DNA of 64,000 nt from Neobacillus sp. DY30 (GTDB lineage Bacteria > Bacillota > Bacilli > Bacillales > Cytobacillaceae), in NCBI RefSeq assembly GCF_030123065.1, contig NZ_CP126093.1, positions 2,236,001 through 2,300,000 of the forward strand, written 5' to 3'. Below, in pieces: positions 7,266 to 15,998 of the stretch (positions are counted from its first letter, which is position 1; each line of letters starts with the position of its first letter). Position numbers and translations under genes: made by a program. The notes under the pieces are model-generated. The model was given only the letters and a program-made list of their open reading frames with translations. It searched no databases and had not been told where the DNA came from.

Positions 7266-8438
7266 ATGAAAAAGAGTTTTTCACTTTCGGTATTATTGTT
7301 ATTGATTTTAAGTATCGTGCTGACGGGATGCGGCGGCAATAAATCTACTTCAGGTGATCAAGCAACGACAAAAAAGAATGAAAACTATTCAGAAACAGCT
7401 TCAGGTCCATTAACGATCAATCCAGCAATTCCAGACTTAGAAGTTAAAGATAAAGGTCCAAACGGTGAACAAGCTGTTTCAGCAAAGACATTACAGCTTA
7501 CGGAAGAAGAGCTAAAAAAGATTAAAGATGGAAAATATAAAGCGGCCATTGTTATGCATTATTCTGGTACTGACTATATGAATGCCGCAGTAGGTGCGAT
7601 GCAGGATACGTTTAAGAAAATGGGTATCAAAGTAGTTGCTGTAACAGATGCACAGTTTAAAGCAGAAAAGCAAGTAAATGATATTGAAACGGTTTTAGCA
7701 AAAAAACCTGACATCATGATTTCAGTTCCAGTTGATGCCGTTTCTACAGCACCGGCTTATAAAAAAGCAGTTGCACAAGGGGTTAAATTAGTATTTATGG
7801 ATGGAGCTGCAGAAGGCCTTGTCCCTGGAAAAGATTACATCAGTATTGTATCTGGTGACAACGCGGGTAACGGAGCAACAGCAGCGGACGTTATGGCTGA
7901 AAAACTAGGTGGAAAAGGTAAAGTTGGTATTGTATATCACGATGTAAACTTCTTTGTAACAAAAAATCGTTCGGATGCCTTTGAAGCAAGAATCAAGGAA
8001 AAATATCCAAATATTGAGATTGTAGCAAAAGGCGGTATTACCGGTCCAAACGATGCTGAAAAAGTAGCTTCTGCGATGCTTACAAGAAATAAAGATATTG
8101 ATGGAATCTTTGCTCCATGGGATGTACCTGCTGAAGGTGTTATGGCAGCTGCCCGCACTGCAGGCAAAAATGATCTTGTTGTAACAACTGTTGACTTGGG
8201 AACAAACGTTGCAATTTCAATTGCACAGGATGGAATCGTAAAAGGACTTGGAGCTCAGCTGCCATATGACCAAGGTGTTGCACAAGGGATTCTTTCCGGC
8301 TATGCACTATTAGGTAAGGAAGCGCCAGCTTATGTTGCTTCGCCATCGATTAAAGTCACAAAAGATAATGTATTAGATTCTTGGAAGCTTATCTACGGGA
8401 CAGAAGCACCAAAAACAGTTCAAGATGCAATGAAATAA
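7266..8438 (+). CDS. sugar ABC transporter substrate-binding lipoprotein
   Basis: About 390 residues from ATG 7266, chosen because GGGGG at 7253-7257 is well spaced. An in-frame GTG at 7251 overlaps that site. A lipoprotein signal ends at LTGCGG, giving a membrane-anchored extracellular binding protein. The mature domain is of the Peripla_BP_4 (ribose/xylose-binding) type, with VVAVTDAQF, GDNAGNGATAADVM and TTVDLGTN. It should deliver a sugar to an RbsA/RbsC-type ABC transporter, but the ATPase gene immediately downstream is truncated, so its transport partner is lost locally. It is a close paralogue of the C-terminal domain of the hybrid kinase at 2386-4950. Two GGGTGGTGCCA copies lie in its leader. 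Confidence 0.93.
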   Translation: MKKSFSLSVLLLLILSIVLTGCGGNKSTSGDQATTKKNENYSETASGPLTINPAIPDLEVKDKGPNGEQAVSAKTLQLTEEELKKIKDGKYKAAIVMHYSGTDYMNAAVGAMQDTFKKMGIKVVAVTDAQFKAEKQVNDIETVLAKKPDIMISVPVDAVSTAPAYKKAVAQGVKLVFMDGAAEGLVPGKDYISIVSGDNAGNGATAADVMAEKLGGKGKVGIVYHDVNFFVTKNRSDAFEARIKEKYPNIEIVAKGGITGPNDAEKVASAMLTRNKDIDGIFAPWDVPAEGVMAAARTAGKNDLVVTTVDLGTNVAISIAQDGIVKGLGAQLPYDQGVAQGILSGYALLGKEAPAYVASPSIKVTKDNVLDSWKLIYGTEAPKTVQDAMK

Positions 8439-8445
8439 AAAATAG

Positions 8446-8476
8446 GATAGGGGCTGCCCGAAAAGCAGCCTCTATC
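8446..8476 (+). terminator. intercistronic hairpin after binding-protein gene
   Basis: GATAGGGGCTGC pairs with GCAGCCTCTATC. No T run follows, so it is more likely an mRNA-stabilising or attenuating hairpin of the kind common between binding-protein and transporter genes than a full terminator. Confidence 0.5.
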
Positions 8477-8496
8477 ACGAAAAGAAGGTGAACTTG

Positions 8497-8613
8497 ATGG
8501 AACAACCTATTCTAGAAATGAAAAATATTAGTAAAGCATTTAACGGGATTCCCGTATTAAAAGATGTTAATTTCTCCGTGAAAAAAGGGAACGGCTATTT
8601 CTTGGTCGGCTAA
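8497..8613 (+). pseudogene. 5' remnant of sugar ABC transporter ATPase (RbsA-like)
   Basis: An ATG with an AGAAGGTG ribosome site begins a frame reading MEQPILEMKNISKAFNGIPV then LKDVNFSVKKG, the standard N-terminus of an RbsA/MglA-type double ATPase. Similarity stops before the Walker A motif, and the frame ends about 38 codons in, where the DNA becomes an sspH fragment in the other orientation. The remaining 450 or so residues and the permease genes are missing, so the operon was cut by a deletion or rearrangement at about 8590. Confidence 0.75.
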
Positions 8614-8643
8614 TAGAATTTCTTTGGCACGATCTAGATTCAT
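8592..8643 (-). pseudogene. sspH: 5' fragment of small acid-soluble spore protein H gene
   Basis: Read leftward from ATG 8643, with GAGGTG seven bases upstream, the frame gives MNLDRAKEILLADQEIAV, which matches the N-terminal pattern of SspH spore proteins (MNxxRAKEI…). The rest of the roughly 60-residue protein is absent. The frame runs into the reversed ABC-ATPase remnant. It marks one edge of the rearrangement. The family call rests on 18 residues. Confidence 0.5.
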
Positions 8644-8763
8644 ATGAACACCTCAATATTATCCTATCCTATACAGGAATTTTATATTCTAAGCTCAGTA
8701 ATAACCCCCTGGATGAAATAATTGATAGACAGAAGAAGTAACAAAGATTATCACATATTCTTC

Positions 8764-8783
8764 GTGAACAAAATGAACAAAAT
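8764..8783 (+). promoter_or_regulatory. shared element upstream of tctC (candidate CitB-type regulator site)
   Basis: GTGAACAAAATGAACAAAAT occurs about 95 bp before the tctC start. The same element with one change lies before the citrate transporter gene (16753). Two CitA/CitB-type systems are encoded between the two copies, so it is probably the binding site of one or both response regulators. Confidence 0.6.
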
Positions 8784-8850
8784 GGTTAATAAGTTTTTAA
8801 TGCTGTTTAAATGTATAATCTATTAAATATTCAAAAGTTTTGTAAAATTA

Positions 8851-8864
8851 AGAAAACGTTTACA
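8851..8864 (+). promoter_or_regulatory. candidate cre (CcpA) site before tctC
   Basis: AGAAAACGTTTACA fits the loose CcpA consensus and lies 14 bp before the tctC start codon, overlapping the leader. This would give carbon catabolite repression of tricarboxylate uptake. Confidence 0.5.
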
Positions 8865-8877
8865 AGGGGGAAATGAA

Positions 8878-9909
8878 ATGTTTTCTATTAAAAAAATCTC
8901 AGCAGTAATGTTTGCAGGAGCAATGGCACTGAGCCTTGGTGCTTGCAGCAGCAGTAATGAAACAGCAAGCCCGGGTAAGAAAGAAGAAACTACTGGCTAT
9001 CCTACGAAAGCGATTACAGTGGTCGCGCCATCAGGGGCAGGTGGCGGATGGGATTTAACCGCTCGCGCGTTCACGAAAGTGCTGGGTGAAACGAAGATTG
9101 TTGATCAGCCTTTGACGGTAGAGAATAAGCCTGGCGGCGGGGGCGCTGTCTTCATGGCTGAATACGCTACCCAGCAAGTTGAGAATAATGATATGCTTTT
9201 TGTCAATTCACCACCGATTGTGATTAACAACCTGAAAAAAGAAGGAAATAGTCCATACGGTTACAAAAATACAACACCATTGGCGCAGCTGACAAAAGAT
9301 TTTGGGGCAATTGTTGTAAAAGCAGATTCCAAATTTACAGACTTAAAATCAGTTTTGGAAGAGGTAAAGAAAGATCCTAGTAAACTAACATTTGCAGGTG
9401 GATCTGCACCAGGTTCCATGGACCATTTAATTTCCATTCTTCCGGCTTATAAATATGGAGTAGATCCAACAAAAGTAAAATACGTTTCCTATGATGGCGG
9501 CGGTGAAGCAATTACTGCACTTCTTGGCGGTAACGCAGATGTCATTGGTACCGATGCCTCTAGTGTTAAAGAATTTTTAAAAGCGGGCAAGGTGCGCGTG
9601 TTGGCGATTACTTCAGATGAGCGTTTAGCTGGTGATTTTAAAGATGTTTCAACGGCAAAAGAACAGGGTGTTGACGCGGAGTTTACGATTTGGCGAGGGG
9701 TTTTCGGACCGGAAAAAATGTCTAAAGAAGCAAAGACATATTGGGAACAAGCAATTGATAAGCTAGTTAATTCTCCTGAATGGAAAAAAGAAGTAGAAAC
9801 GCAAGGCTGGGAATTGGAATATAAAAACAGCTCTGATTTCAAAAAGTTTTTAGAGGAGCAAGAAAGCCAAGTCCAACAATTATTAACAGCACTAGGAATG
9901 CAAAAGTAA
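8878..9909 (+). CDS. tctC: tripartite tricarboxylate transporter substrate-binding lipoprotein
   Basis: 343 residues with a lipoprotein signal (…LSLGACSSS) and a Bug/TctC-type binding domain starting YPTKAITVVAPSGAGGGWDLTAR, the hallmark loop of this family that holds a carboxylate ligand. It captures citrate or a related tri- or dicarboxylate outside the cell and passes it to TctA/TctB. The ATG follows AAGGGGGAAATGA. It is the first gene of tctCBA, with an intercistronic hairpin after it that probably lets it be made in excess over the permeases. A cre-like site and a shared regulator element lie upstream. Confidence 0.92.
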   Translation: MFSIKKISAVMFAGAMALSLGACSSSNETASPGKKEETTGYPTKAITVVAPSGAGGGWDLTARAFTKVLGETKIVDQPLTVENKPGGGGAVFMAEYATQQVENNDMLFVNSPPIVINNLKKEGNSPYGYKNTTPLAQLTKDFGAIVVKADSKFTDLKSVLEEVKKDPSKLTFAGGSAPGSMDHLISILPAYKYGVDPTKVKYVSYDGGGEAITALLGGNADVIGTDASSVKEFLKAGKVRVLAITSDERLAGDFKDVSTAKEQGVDAEFTIWRGVFGPEKMSKEAKTYWEQAIDKLVNSPEWKKEVETQGWELEYKNSSDFKKFLEEQESQVQQLLTALGMQK

Positions 9910-9911
9910 AA

Positions 9912-9954
9912 CAGGAGGGAAGGAGTTAACTTTCTCCTTCCTCTATTTTTTCTA
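9912..9954 (+). terminator. intercistronic hairpin between tctC and tctB
   Basis: GGAGGGAAGGAG pairs with CTCCTTCCTC and is followed by TATTTTTTC. It is probably a partial terminator or 3'-end stabiliser raising tctC over tctBA expression. Confidence 0.6.
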
Positions 9955-9968
9955 AAGGGGGATTAGAA

Positions 9969-10424
9969 ATGGAATTAAAATTCGATTACATTGCATCCAC
10001 ATTGTTCCTAGCTGTTGGTATTCTCTTTATGATTGGGAGCAAGAGTCTTGGAAGCTCATCCTATGGAAGTGCAGTAGGACCTGATATCTTTCCATTAATA
10101 CTTGGAAGCGCACTCGTTTTATTAAGTATCCGTTTATTTTATGAAACTTTCGTCACCCACAATCAACAGAGAACGAAGGAAAAATTACAGTACAAGCCTT
10201 TCTTAATCATTTTCGCGGCTACATTGTTTTATATATTAACCTTGGAAACAATCGGGTATGTCATCACTACTTTTCTATTTTTATTCGTTTGCTTTCAAAC
10301 AATGGAACGTTCGAAAGTGATTCTATCGCTTATCATATCTGCTGGCTTTTCAGGACTTGTTTATTTTTTATATGTAGAACTTTTAAAAGGTACACTTCCG
10401 GACTGGCCAATTTGGTTTCAATAG
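9969..10424 (+). CDS. tctB: tripartite tricarboxylate transporter small membrane subunit
   Basis: 151 residues with four predicted membrane helices and the conserved GSxxxPxxLG-like opening (SAVGPDIFPLILGSALVLLS) seen in TctB. It sits between tctC and tctA, as in most such operons. TctB forms the membrane complex with TctA and is needed for uptake driven by the ion gradient. The ribosome site is AAGGGGGATTAGAA before the ATG. Confidence 0.88.
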   Translation: MELKFDYIASTLFLAVGILFMIGSKSLGSSSYGSAVGPDIFPLILGSALVLLSIRLFYETFVTHNQQRTKEKLQYKPFLIIFAATLFYILTLETIGYVITTFLFLFVCFQTMERSKVILSLIISAGFSGLVYFLYVELLKGTLPDWPIWFQ

Positions 10425-10457
10425 TTAACAAGGAAGCTTTTAGAAAGGAGACGAAGC

Positions 10458-11984
10458 ATGAGTACTATCGATTATTTATTTCAGGGATTCGGAACGGCAC
10501 TTATTTGGTATAATATCCTTTTTGCTTTTATTGGCGTTTTAATTGGGACAGCTGTTGGTGTGCTTCCTGGAATTGGACCGATGAGTGGTGTTGCACTTCT
10601 CATTCCGGTAACCGCTTCTATTACAGGCGGCCTCCCGCCAGAACAGGCGGCAACGAGTGCAATCATCCTGCTCGCTGGAGTTTATTATGGAGCGATGTAT
10701 GGAGGATCGACGACTTCCATTCTATTAAATACACCAGGGGAATCCTCTTCTGTCGTGACCACTTTAGATGGTTACCAGATGGCAAAGAAGGGAAGAGCGG
10801 GAAGTGCCTTGTCCATTGCGGCGATTGGTTCCTTTGTGGCCGGGATTGTTACACTTGTAGCTCTGATTCTATTAGCGAAACCTCTTTCAGCAGTAGCGAT
10901 TAAATTTGGACCTGCAGAGTATTTTTCTTTAATGCTGTTGGGGCTGGGAGCTGTCAGTGGACTGGCTGGAAAATCGGTAACGAAAGCATTAATCATGACA
11001 GTTTGTGGGTTATTACTTGGAACGATTGGAATTGACAGCGTATCAGGTATTGCGAGATTCACCTTTGATGTCCCGTGGCTTTTTCAGGGAATAGAGTTTT
11101 TAACGATTGCAGTAGGATTGTTTGCACTCGGTGAAGTGTTTAAGACCATCTTGGAAAAAGATGAGGAAGAGGCTGAAATTGCAAAGATAAATAACTTACT
11201 GCCATCTAAAGAAGAGTTAAAAGAATCTGCAGGTCCCATCACCCGCGGTTCGATATTAGGTTTTTTCGTAGGAATTTTACCTGGTGCCGGGGCAACTCTT
11301 GCTTCCTTCTTTTCTTATATTCTAGAAAAAAAGATTTCAAAAACTCCTTCAAAGTTTGGAACGGGAACAATTGCTGGGGTTGCTGCACCAGAATCGGCGA
11401 ATAACGCGGCATCTGGCGGGGCTCTGATTCCATTATTAACATTAGGTATTCCAGGATCAGGTACAACGGCCATTTTAATGGGAGCATTGATGATGTATAA
11501 TGTTCAACCAGGACCGTTATTATTTGAGGACCACCCTCAAGTGGCATGGGGACTGATTGCCAGCATGTTTATCGGAAATATCATGCTTTTAATTTTAAAT
11601 CTCCCGCTTGTCAAAGTGTTTGCCAAAATTATACAAACACCAAAACAATTCTTGATTCCTTTGATTATTGCAATCTCAATTTTTGGGGTCTATGCGGTCC
11701 AAGTATCGACTTACGATCTTTTACTTTTATTGGGATGTGGACTTCTAGGATATTTCTTAAGCAAGAACGATTATCCAATTGCCCCTCTCGTACTAGGGTT
11801 GGTATTAGGTCCCATGGTCGAGAATAATTTACGAAGGGCTTTAACGATTTCGAATGGTGATTTCAGTATATTCGTTACACGACCAATTTCTCTCGTTTTT
11901 CTTCTCATTACTCTTCTATGGCTGGTCATTCCGTTCATAATGAAAAGAAGAGGAAAGGATGTAATTATCAATATCGAAGGATAA
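10458..11984 (+). CDS. tctA: tripartite tricarboxylate transporter large permease
   Basis: 508 residues, about eleven to twelve membrane spans. The two GxxPGxG-type repeats of TctA are visible (GTAVGVLPGIGPMSGVALL near the start and FFVGILPGAGATLASFFSY near the middle), along with LGIPGSGTTAILMGAL. These repeats form the substrate pathway of this secondary transporter. It follows tctB by 33 bp with a GAAAGGAG ribosome site and ends shortly before a terminator. Confidence 0.93.
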   Translation: MSTIDYLFQGFGTALIWYNILFAFIGVLIGTAVGVLPGIGPMSGVALLIPVTASITGGLPPEQAATSAIILLAGVYYGAMYGGSTTSILLNTPGESSSVVTTLDGYQMAKKGRAGSALSIAAIGSFVAGIVTLVALILLAKPLSAVAIKFGPAEYFSLMLLGLGAVSGLAGKSVTKALIMTVCGLLLGTIGIDSVSGIARFTFDVPWLFQGIEFLTIAVGLFALGEVFKTILEKDEEEAEIAKINNLLPSKEELKESAGPITRGSILGFFVGILPGAGATLASFFSYILEKKISKTPSKFGTGTIAGVAAPESANNAASGGALIPLLTLGIPGSGTTAILMGALMMYNVQPGPLLFEDHPQVAWGLIASMFIGNIMLLILNLPLVKVFAKIIQTPKQFLIPLIIAISIFGVYAVQVSTYDLLLLLGCGLLGYFLSKNDYPIAPLVLGLVLGPMVENNLRRALTISNGDFSIFVTRPISLVFLLITLLWLVIPFIMKRRGKDVIINIEG

Positions 11985-12000
11985 TTTTTATAATAATGCG

Positions 12001-12029
12001 AAAACTCCTTTATTTAAGGAGTTTTTTTA
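12001..12029 (+). terminator. rho-independent terminator after tctA
   Basis: AAAACTCCTT and AAGGAGTTTT form the stem, followed by seven Ts. Confidence 0.85.
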
Positions 12030-12053
12030 CTATAATATGAATGAGGTGATTGC

Positions 12054-13676
12054 ATGCGGTTACATTCGAAATTAATGCTAGTCATTCTTCTTCTAATTAT
12101 CTTAATCGGAGTTATTTTTGAGGTCACTTTTAAGAATATAATGGAGACCAATCTTAAACATGAAATAGGTTCTAAAGCCTTATCTGTAGCTCAATCGATT
12201 GCAAGTATGCCAGATATTAAGGAAGCATTTCATGCGGAAAACCCAGCGGCCGTTATTCAGCCGATCGCAGAAAGCATTCGGAAACAGGTTGGAGCAGAAT
12301 TTATTGTGATTGGGAATACGAATGAAATCAGATACTCGCATCCCAATCCGAAGCGGTTAGGACAAAAAATGGTTGGGGGAGATAATGAACTTGTTTTCAA
12401 AGGAGAACCTGTTATATCAGAATCTATTGGGACTCTCGGTCCGTCTCTAAGGGGAAAAGCACCAATCTTTGAACAGGGAGAAGTTATTGGCGTGGTATCT
12501 GTCGGCTATCTTCAAACGGATATTGAAAAGGAAGTTTCAAAAGTCCAGAAGAAAATCTTTTTTACTACGTTCCTTATTTTAATTGGTGGATTACTAGCTG
12601 CCTTACTCATTTCTTTAAATATAAAAAAAGCGTTGTTTGGTCTAGAACCGAAAGAAATCGCCTGGATGTACCAAGAGAAACATGCCATATTAGAATCAAT
12701 TCATGAAGGAATCATTGCAATCGATACTGATGGACGAATTACCGTTGTGAATGAAACAGCTCATAAAATTTTAGGGGTACCGAATGAAATGCTGCTCCGT
12801 GGAAAAAGAATCGAAGAGGTCATAGAAAATACAAATTTACTAGAAGTCGTTCAAAATGGGAAGGCAGAATATGATAGGGAAACTATCATTTTTGGGGAGG
12901 TATTTTTGGCAAACCGGATTCCGATTTTTAATAAGAAAGGTGATGTGATTGGGGCTGTAGCAAGTTTACGGAATAAGTCGGAGCTTGCCCAGTTACTGCA
13001 GGAATTATCCCATGTAAAAGCCTACGCAGAAGGTTTGCGTGCTCAAACCCACGAGTATTCCAATCGTCTCTATACCCTACTAGGTTTGATCCAATTAGGG
13101 TCTTATAAAGAAGCCATTGATTTTATCTCAAAGGAAGTGGATGTCACACAAGGATTCATTCAATTTTTAATGAAGGAAATACCCGATCCTATTATTGCTG
13201 GATTTATATTAGGGAAGGTAAGTCTAGCAAGCGAATTGAAGGTGAAGTTTTCAATAGATAGAGAGAGCAGCTTTAAAGACATACCATTTGAAATCAGCAG
13301 AGATTCATTAGTAACCATTATTGGCAACCTTGTCAATAATGCTTTTGAAGCTGTAAGAGAAAATATTGGAGAAAAAAGAGTATCTCTATTTTTTACCGAC
13401 CTTGGTAAAGAGCTCATTATTGAGGTAGAGGACAATGGAAAAGGAATAGATAGTAATGTTAACGGCCAGATATTCAAAGAAGGCTTTACGACAAAGGACA
13501 AGAACAGTAATGCCGGCATTGGACTGAGTCTCGTTCAAAATGCAATTAATAGTTTAGGTGGATATGTCACGTTTTCATCTAAAGTGGGAGAAGGAACGAT
13601 TTTCACTGTGGCGATTCCAAAAAGCATGGGGGATGTGAACGATGGTGAACAGGAATATCGAATTGTTAATTATTGA
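12054..13676 (+). CDS. CitA/DcuS-family sensor histidine kinase
   Basis: 540 residues. TM1 spans about 8-28; the extracytoplasmic sensor domain follows, with the family's citrate-contact style motif RYSHPNPKRLGQKMVGGD; TM2 lies at about 170-190; a PAS domain at about 205-310; then the SPOB-type kinase core with H in LRAQTHEYSNRLYTLLGL, NNAFEA (N box) and GIGLSL. This family senses citrate, malate or C4-dicarboxylates outside the cell. The ATG follows GAGGTGATTGC. It overlaps the partner regulator gene by 35 bp and is a paralogue of the kinase at 14391. Its position directly after tctCBA implies control of that transporter. Confidence 0.92.
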   Translation: MRLHSKLMLVILLLIILIGVIFEVTFKNIMETNLKHEIGSKALSVAQSIASMPDIKEAFHAENPAAVIQPIAESIRKQVGAEFIVIGNTNEIRYSHPNPKRLGQKMVGGDNELVFKGEPVISESIGTLGPSLRGKAPIFEQGEVIGVVSVGYLQTDIEKEVSKVQKKIFFTTFLILIGGLLAALLISLNIKKALFGLEPKEIAWMYQEKHAILESIHEGIIAIDTDGRITVVNETAHKILGVPNEMLLRGKRIEEVIENTNLLEVVQNGKAEYDRETIIFGEVFLANRIPIFNKKGDVIGAVASLRNKSELAQLLQELSHVKAYAEGLRAQTHEYSNRLYTLLGLIQLGSYKEAIDFISKEVDVTQGFIQFLMKEIPDPIIAGFILGKVSLASELKVKFSIDRESSFKDIPFEISRDSLVTIIGNLVNNAFEAVRENIGEKRVSLFFTDLGKELIIEVEDNGKGIDSNVNGQIFKEGFTTKDKNSNAGIGLSLVQNAINSLGGYVTFSSKVGEGTIFTVAIPKSMGDVNDGEQEYRIVNY

Positions 13677-14361
13677 GGATGACTTAAGGATAGCAGAGAT
13701 CCAAAAACGTTACATTGAACAGATTGAAGGCTTCCAAACAGTAGGAATTGCTGCAAGTTATCTTGAGGCCAGAACCTTAATTGATATCTTAAAACCGGAT
13801 TTACTTTTGCTGGATGTATATTTTCCAGACATGAATGGGCTCGATCTTTTAAAGGAAACAAAACAGCAGCCCAAACAAATGGATGTTATTATGATTACAG
13901 CAACAAAGGAAATAAATCAGGTCCAAGAAGCCATTCGTATTGGTGTTTTCGATTATATTATCAAGCCAGTTGTTTTTGACCGCTTTAAACAATCGTTACT
14001 GAGATATAAGGATTATCACACAAAGGTATTAGAATTAGGGAAAGAAAATATTCATGTCACACAACAGCAGGTGGACAAGCTTTTACGAAAAGATGTTGAT
14101 GGTGCAAGTAACGAAAAGTCTTACCTTCCAAAAGGGATTGACCCGCTAACGCTTGAAAAAGTAATGGAGTTTCTCAGGAAGGTTGAATATGGACTAACAG
14201 CAGAGAGTGTGGCGAAAGAAATCGGTGTAAGCAGGACAACTGCAAGAAGATACCTTGAACATTTAGTATCAAATGACAGCATTGAGGCCGATTTATCATA
14301 CGGAACTGTAGGCCGGCCAGAACGAGTTTATATCGTTTCAAACAAAGTAACTAAATTTTAA
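13642..14361 (+). CDS. CitB/DcuR-family response regulator
   Basis: 239 residues. The receiver (LLIIEDDLRIAEIQ, phospho-acceptor D in LLLLDVYFPD, K in YIIKPV) is followed by a linker and a C-terminal helix-turn-helix (LTAESVAKEIGVSRTTARRYLEHL … GRPERVY), the arrangement of CitB/CitT/DctR. It starts inside the kinase gene, with GGGGGATG seven bases upstream of the ATG, so the two are translationally coupled. It probably activates the tct or citrate-transporter promoters through the shared GTGAACAAAAT element. Confidence 0.92.
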   Translation: MVNRNIELLIIEDDLRIAEIQKRYIEQIEGFQTVGIAASYLEARTLIDILKPDLLLLDVYFPDMNGLDLLKETKQQPKQMDVIMITATKEINQVQEAIRIGVFDYIIKPVVFDRFKQSLLRYKDYHTKVLELGKENIHVTQQQVDKLLRKDVDGASNEKSYLPKGIDPLTLEKVMEFLRKVEYGLTAESVAKEIGVSRTTARRYLEHLVSNDSIEADLSYGTVGRPERVYIVSNKVTKF

Positions 14362-14390
14362 AAGCTTTATTTTAATAGGAGGTTTTCTGC

Positions 14391-15998
14391 CTGAAGACAA
14401 TTAAAGTTTCACTGCAAACCAAAATATTCGGGCTGGTTCTCTCACTAGGTTTATTGTTAATTTTACTTTTAACAGGATTTTATAGTTATATGGAAAGTAA
14501 CCAAATTGAGGAAAACAAGGGAAGGCTCGCTTTAGAATTATCGAAAACCGTATCATTTATTCCAACTATCATCGATGCTTTTCAAACAAGCGACCCAGCA
14601 AAAACGATACAGCCTATCGCAGAAAAGATAAGAAAAGAAACAGGTGCCGAATTTGTAGTCATAGGAAATAGAGATGGCACGAGATATTCGCATCCTTTGA
14701 AAACAAAAATTGGGCAGAAAATGACAGGGGGAGATAATGAAAGAGCGCTTGTCCAAGGAGAGTATTATATCTCGAAGGCAGAAGGTACACTAGGACCATC
14801 TATTAGAGGAAAATCCCCTATTTTTAATCAGCAAGGGGAGATTATCGGAATCGTTTCAGTAGGATATCTCCTTGAAGATGTCAATCAGCAAATTCTAAAT
14901 AATCTGAGGAGAGTACTCATTGTATCCTTTTTCGCCATTTTGATTTCACTTATAGGCAGTGTTTTACTGGGACGAAATATCCGCAGGGATACAATGGGGC
15001 TCGAGCCTTACCAAATTGCATCCCTATATAAAGAGAAAAACGCTGTACTCCATGCGGTAAAAGAAGGCATCTTAGCAATTGATAAAGAAGGCAACATTAC
15101 AATGATGAATCAGCAGGCGAAGCGGCTTCTACAGCTTCGGGGATCCGTCAGAAATATGAAAGTGGATGGGCTATTTCCATCAAATTATTTGTATGAGGTA
15201 TTAACAACGGGAAACTCTCAATCAGATAAAGAAATGATCTGGAATGATAAAACCATCATCGTTAATAGTACTCCGATTGTTGATGAAAATGGTATTAAAG
15301 GGGTTGTTGCTTCTTTTCGTGACAAAACAGAAATAGAGCAAATGCTAAATACTATATCTGAAGTAAAAAGATATTCGGAAGATCTTCGTGCACAAACCCA
15401 TGAATTTACCAATAAACTATACGTTTTAATGGGTCTGCTTCAGCTTGGTCAATATAGAGAGGCAATAAATATGATCCAAAGCGAAACCCAAACTCTGCAA
15501 TTTCAGAATGCAGTCGTTTTTAACCAAATAAAGGATACAAAAGTGCAGGCAATCCTTTTGGGGAAATTAGGAAAAGCATCAGAAAAGAAAATTAAGTTTG
15601 AGATCATTCCAGACAGCTATTTGGAAAGATTACCATCCCATGTTAAACTATCAAACTTGATCGTGATCCTTGGCAACTTAATTGATAATGCCTTTGAAGC
15701 TGTCTATAAATGTGAAAAACCTACCGTTAAGTTTTTCGCCATGGATATCGGAAGTGATATCATTTTTGAGATTTCAGACAATGGGATGGGAATAAGGGAT
15801 GAGAACATTCCTCTTCTGTTTGAAAGGGGATTTACCTTAAAAAAAGGTAATGAACCGAGGGGATTTGGCTTATCAAATGCTGAAGAGGCTGTAGTGGAGC
15901 TGAATGGGATGATCGAGGTCCAAAGTAATCCAGAAAGTGGAACTGTATTTACCGTTTATCTTCCAAAGACTGTGCAAGGAGATGAGAATTTTGGATAA
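14391..15998 (+). CDS. second CitA/DcuS-family sensor histidine kinase (CTG start)
   Basis: The start is taken as CTG 14391 because AGGAGG at 14377-14382 is spaced eight bases from it, and the N-terminus then gives the needed first membrane helix (TKIFGLVLSLGLLLILLLTG). No ATG exists before the sensor domain. About 535 residues: TM1, sensor domain with TRYSHPLKTKIGQKMTGGD, TM2 near 180, PAS domain, then kinase core with LRAQTHEFTNKLYVLMGL, NLIDNAFEA and GFGLSN. It is clearly paralogous to the kinase at 12054, so its ligand is likely another carboxylate. It overlaps its regulator gene and, with it, precedes the CitMHS transporter. Confidence 0.88.
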   Translation: MKTIKVSLQTKIFGLVLSLGLLLILLLTGFYSYMESNQIEENKGRLALELSKTVSFIPTIIDAFQTSDPAKTIQPIAEKIRKETGAEFVVIGNRDGTRYSHPLKTKIGQKMTGGDNERALVQGEYYISKAEGTLGPSIRGKSPIFNQQGEIIGIVSVGYLLEDVNQQILNNLRRVLIVSFFAILISLIGSVLLGRNIRRDTMGLEPYQIASLYKEKNAVLHAVKEGILAIDKEGNITMMNQQAKRLLQLRGSVRNMKVDGLFPSNYLYEVLTTGNSQSDKEMIWNDKTIIVNSTPIVDENGIKGVVASFRDKTEIEQMLNTISEVKRYSEDLRAQTHEFTNKLYVLMGLLQLGQYREAINMIQSETQTLQFQNAVVFNQIKDTKVQAILLGKLGKASEKKIKFEIIPDSYLERLPSHVKLSNLIVILGNLIDNAFEAVYKCEKPTVKFFAMDIGSDIIFEISDNGMGIRDENIPLLFERGFTLKKGNEPRGFGLSNAEEAVVELNGMIEVQSNPESGTVFTVYLPKTVQGDENFG

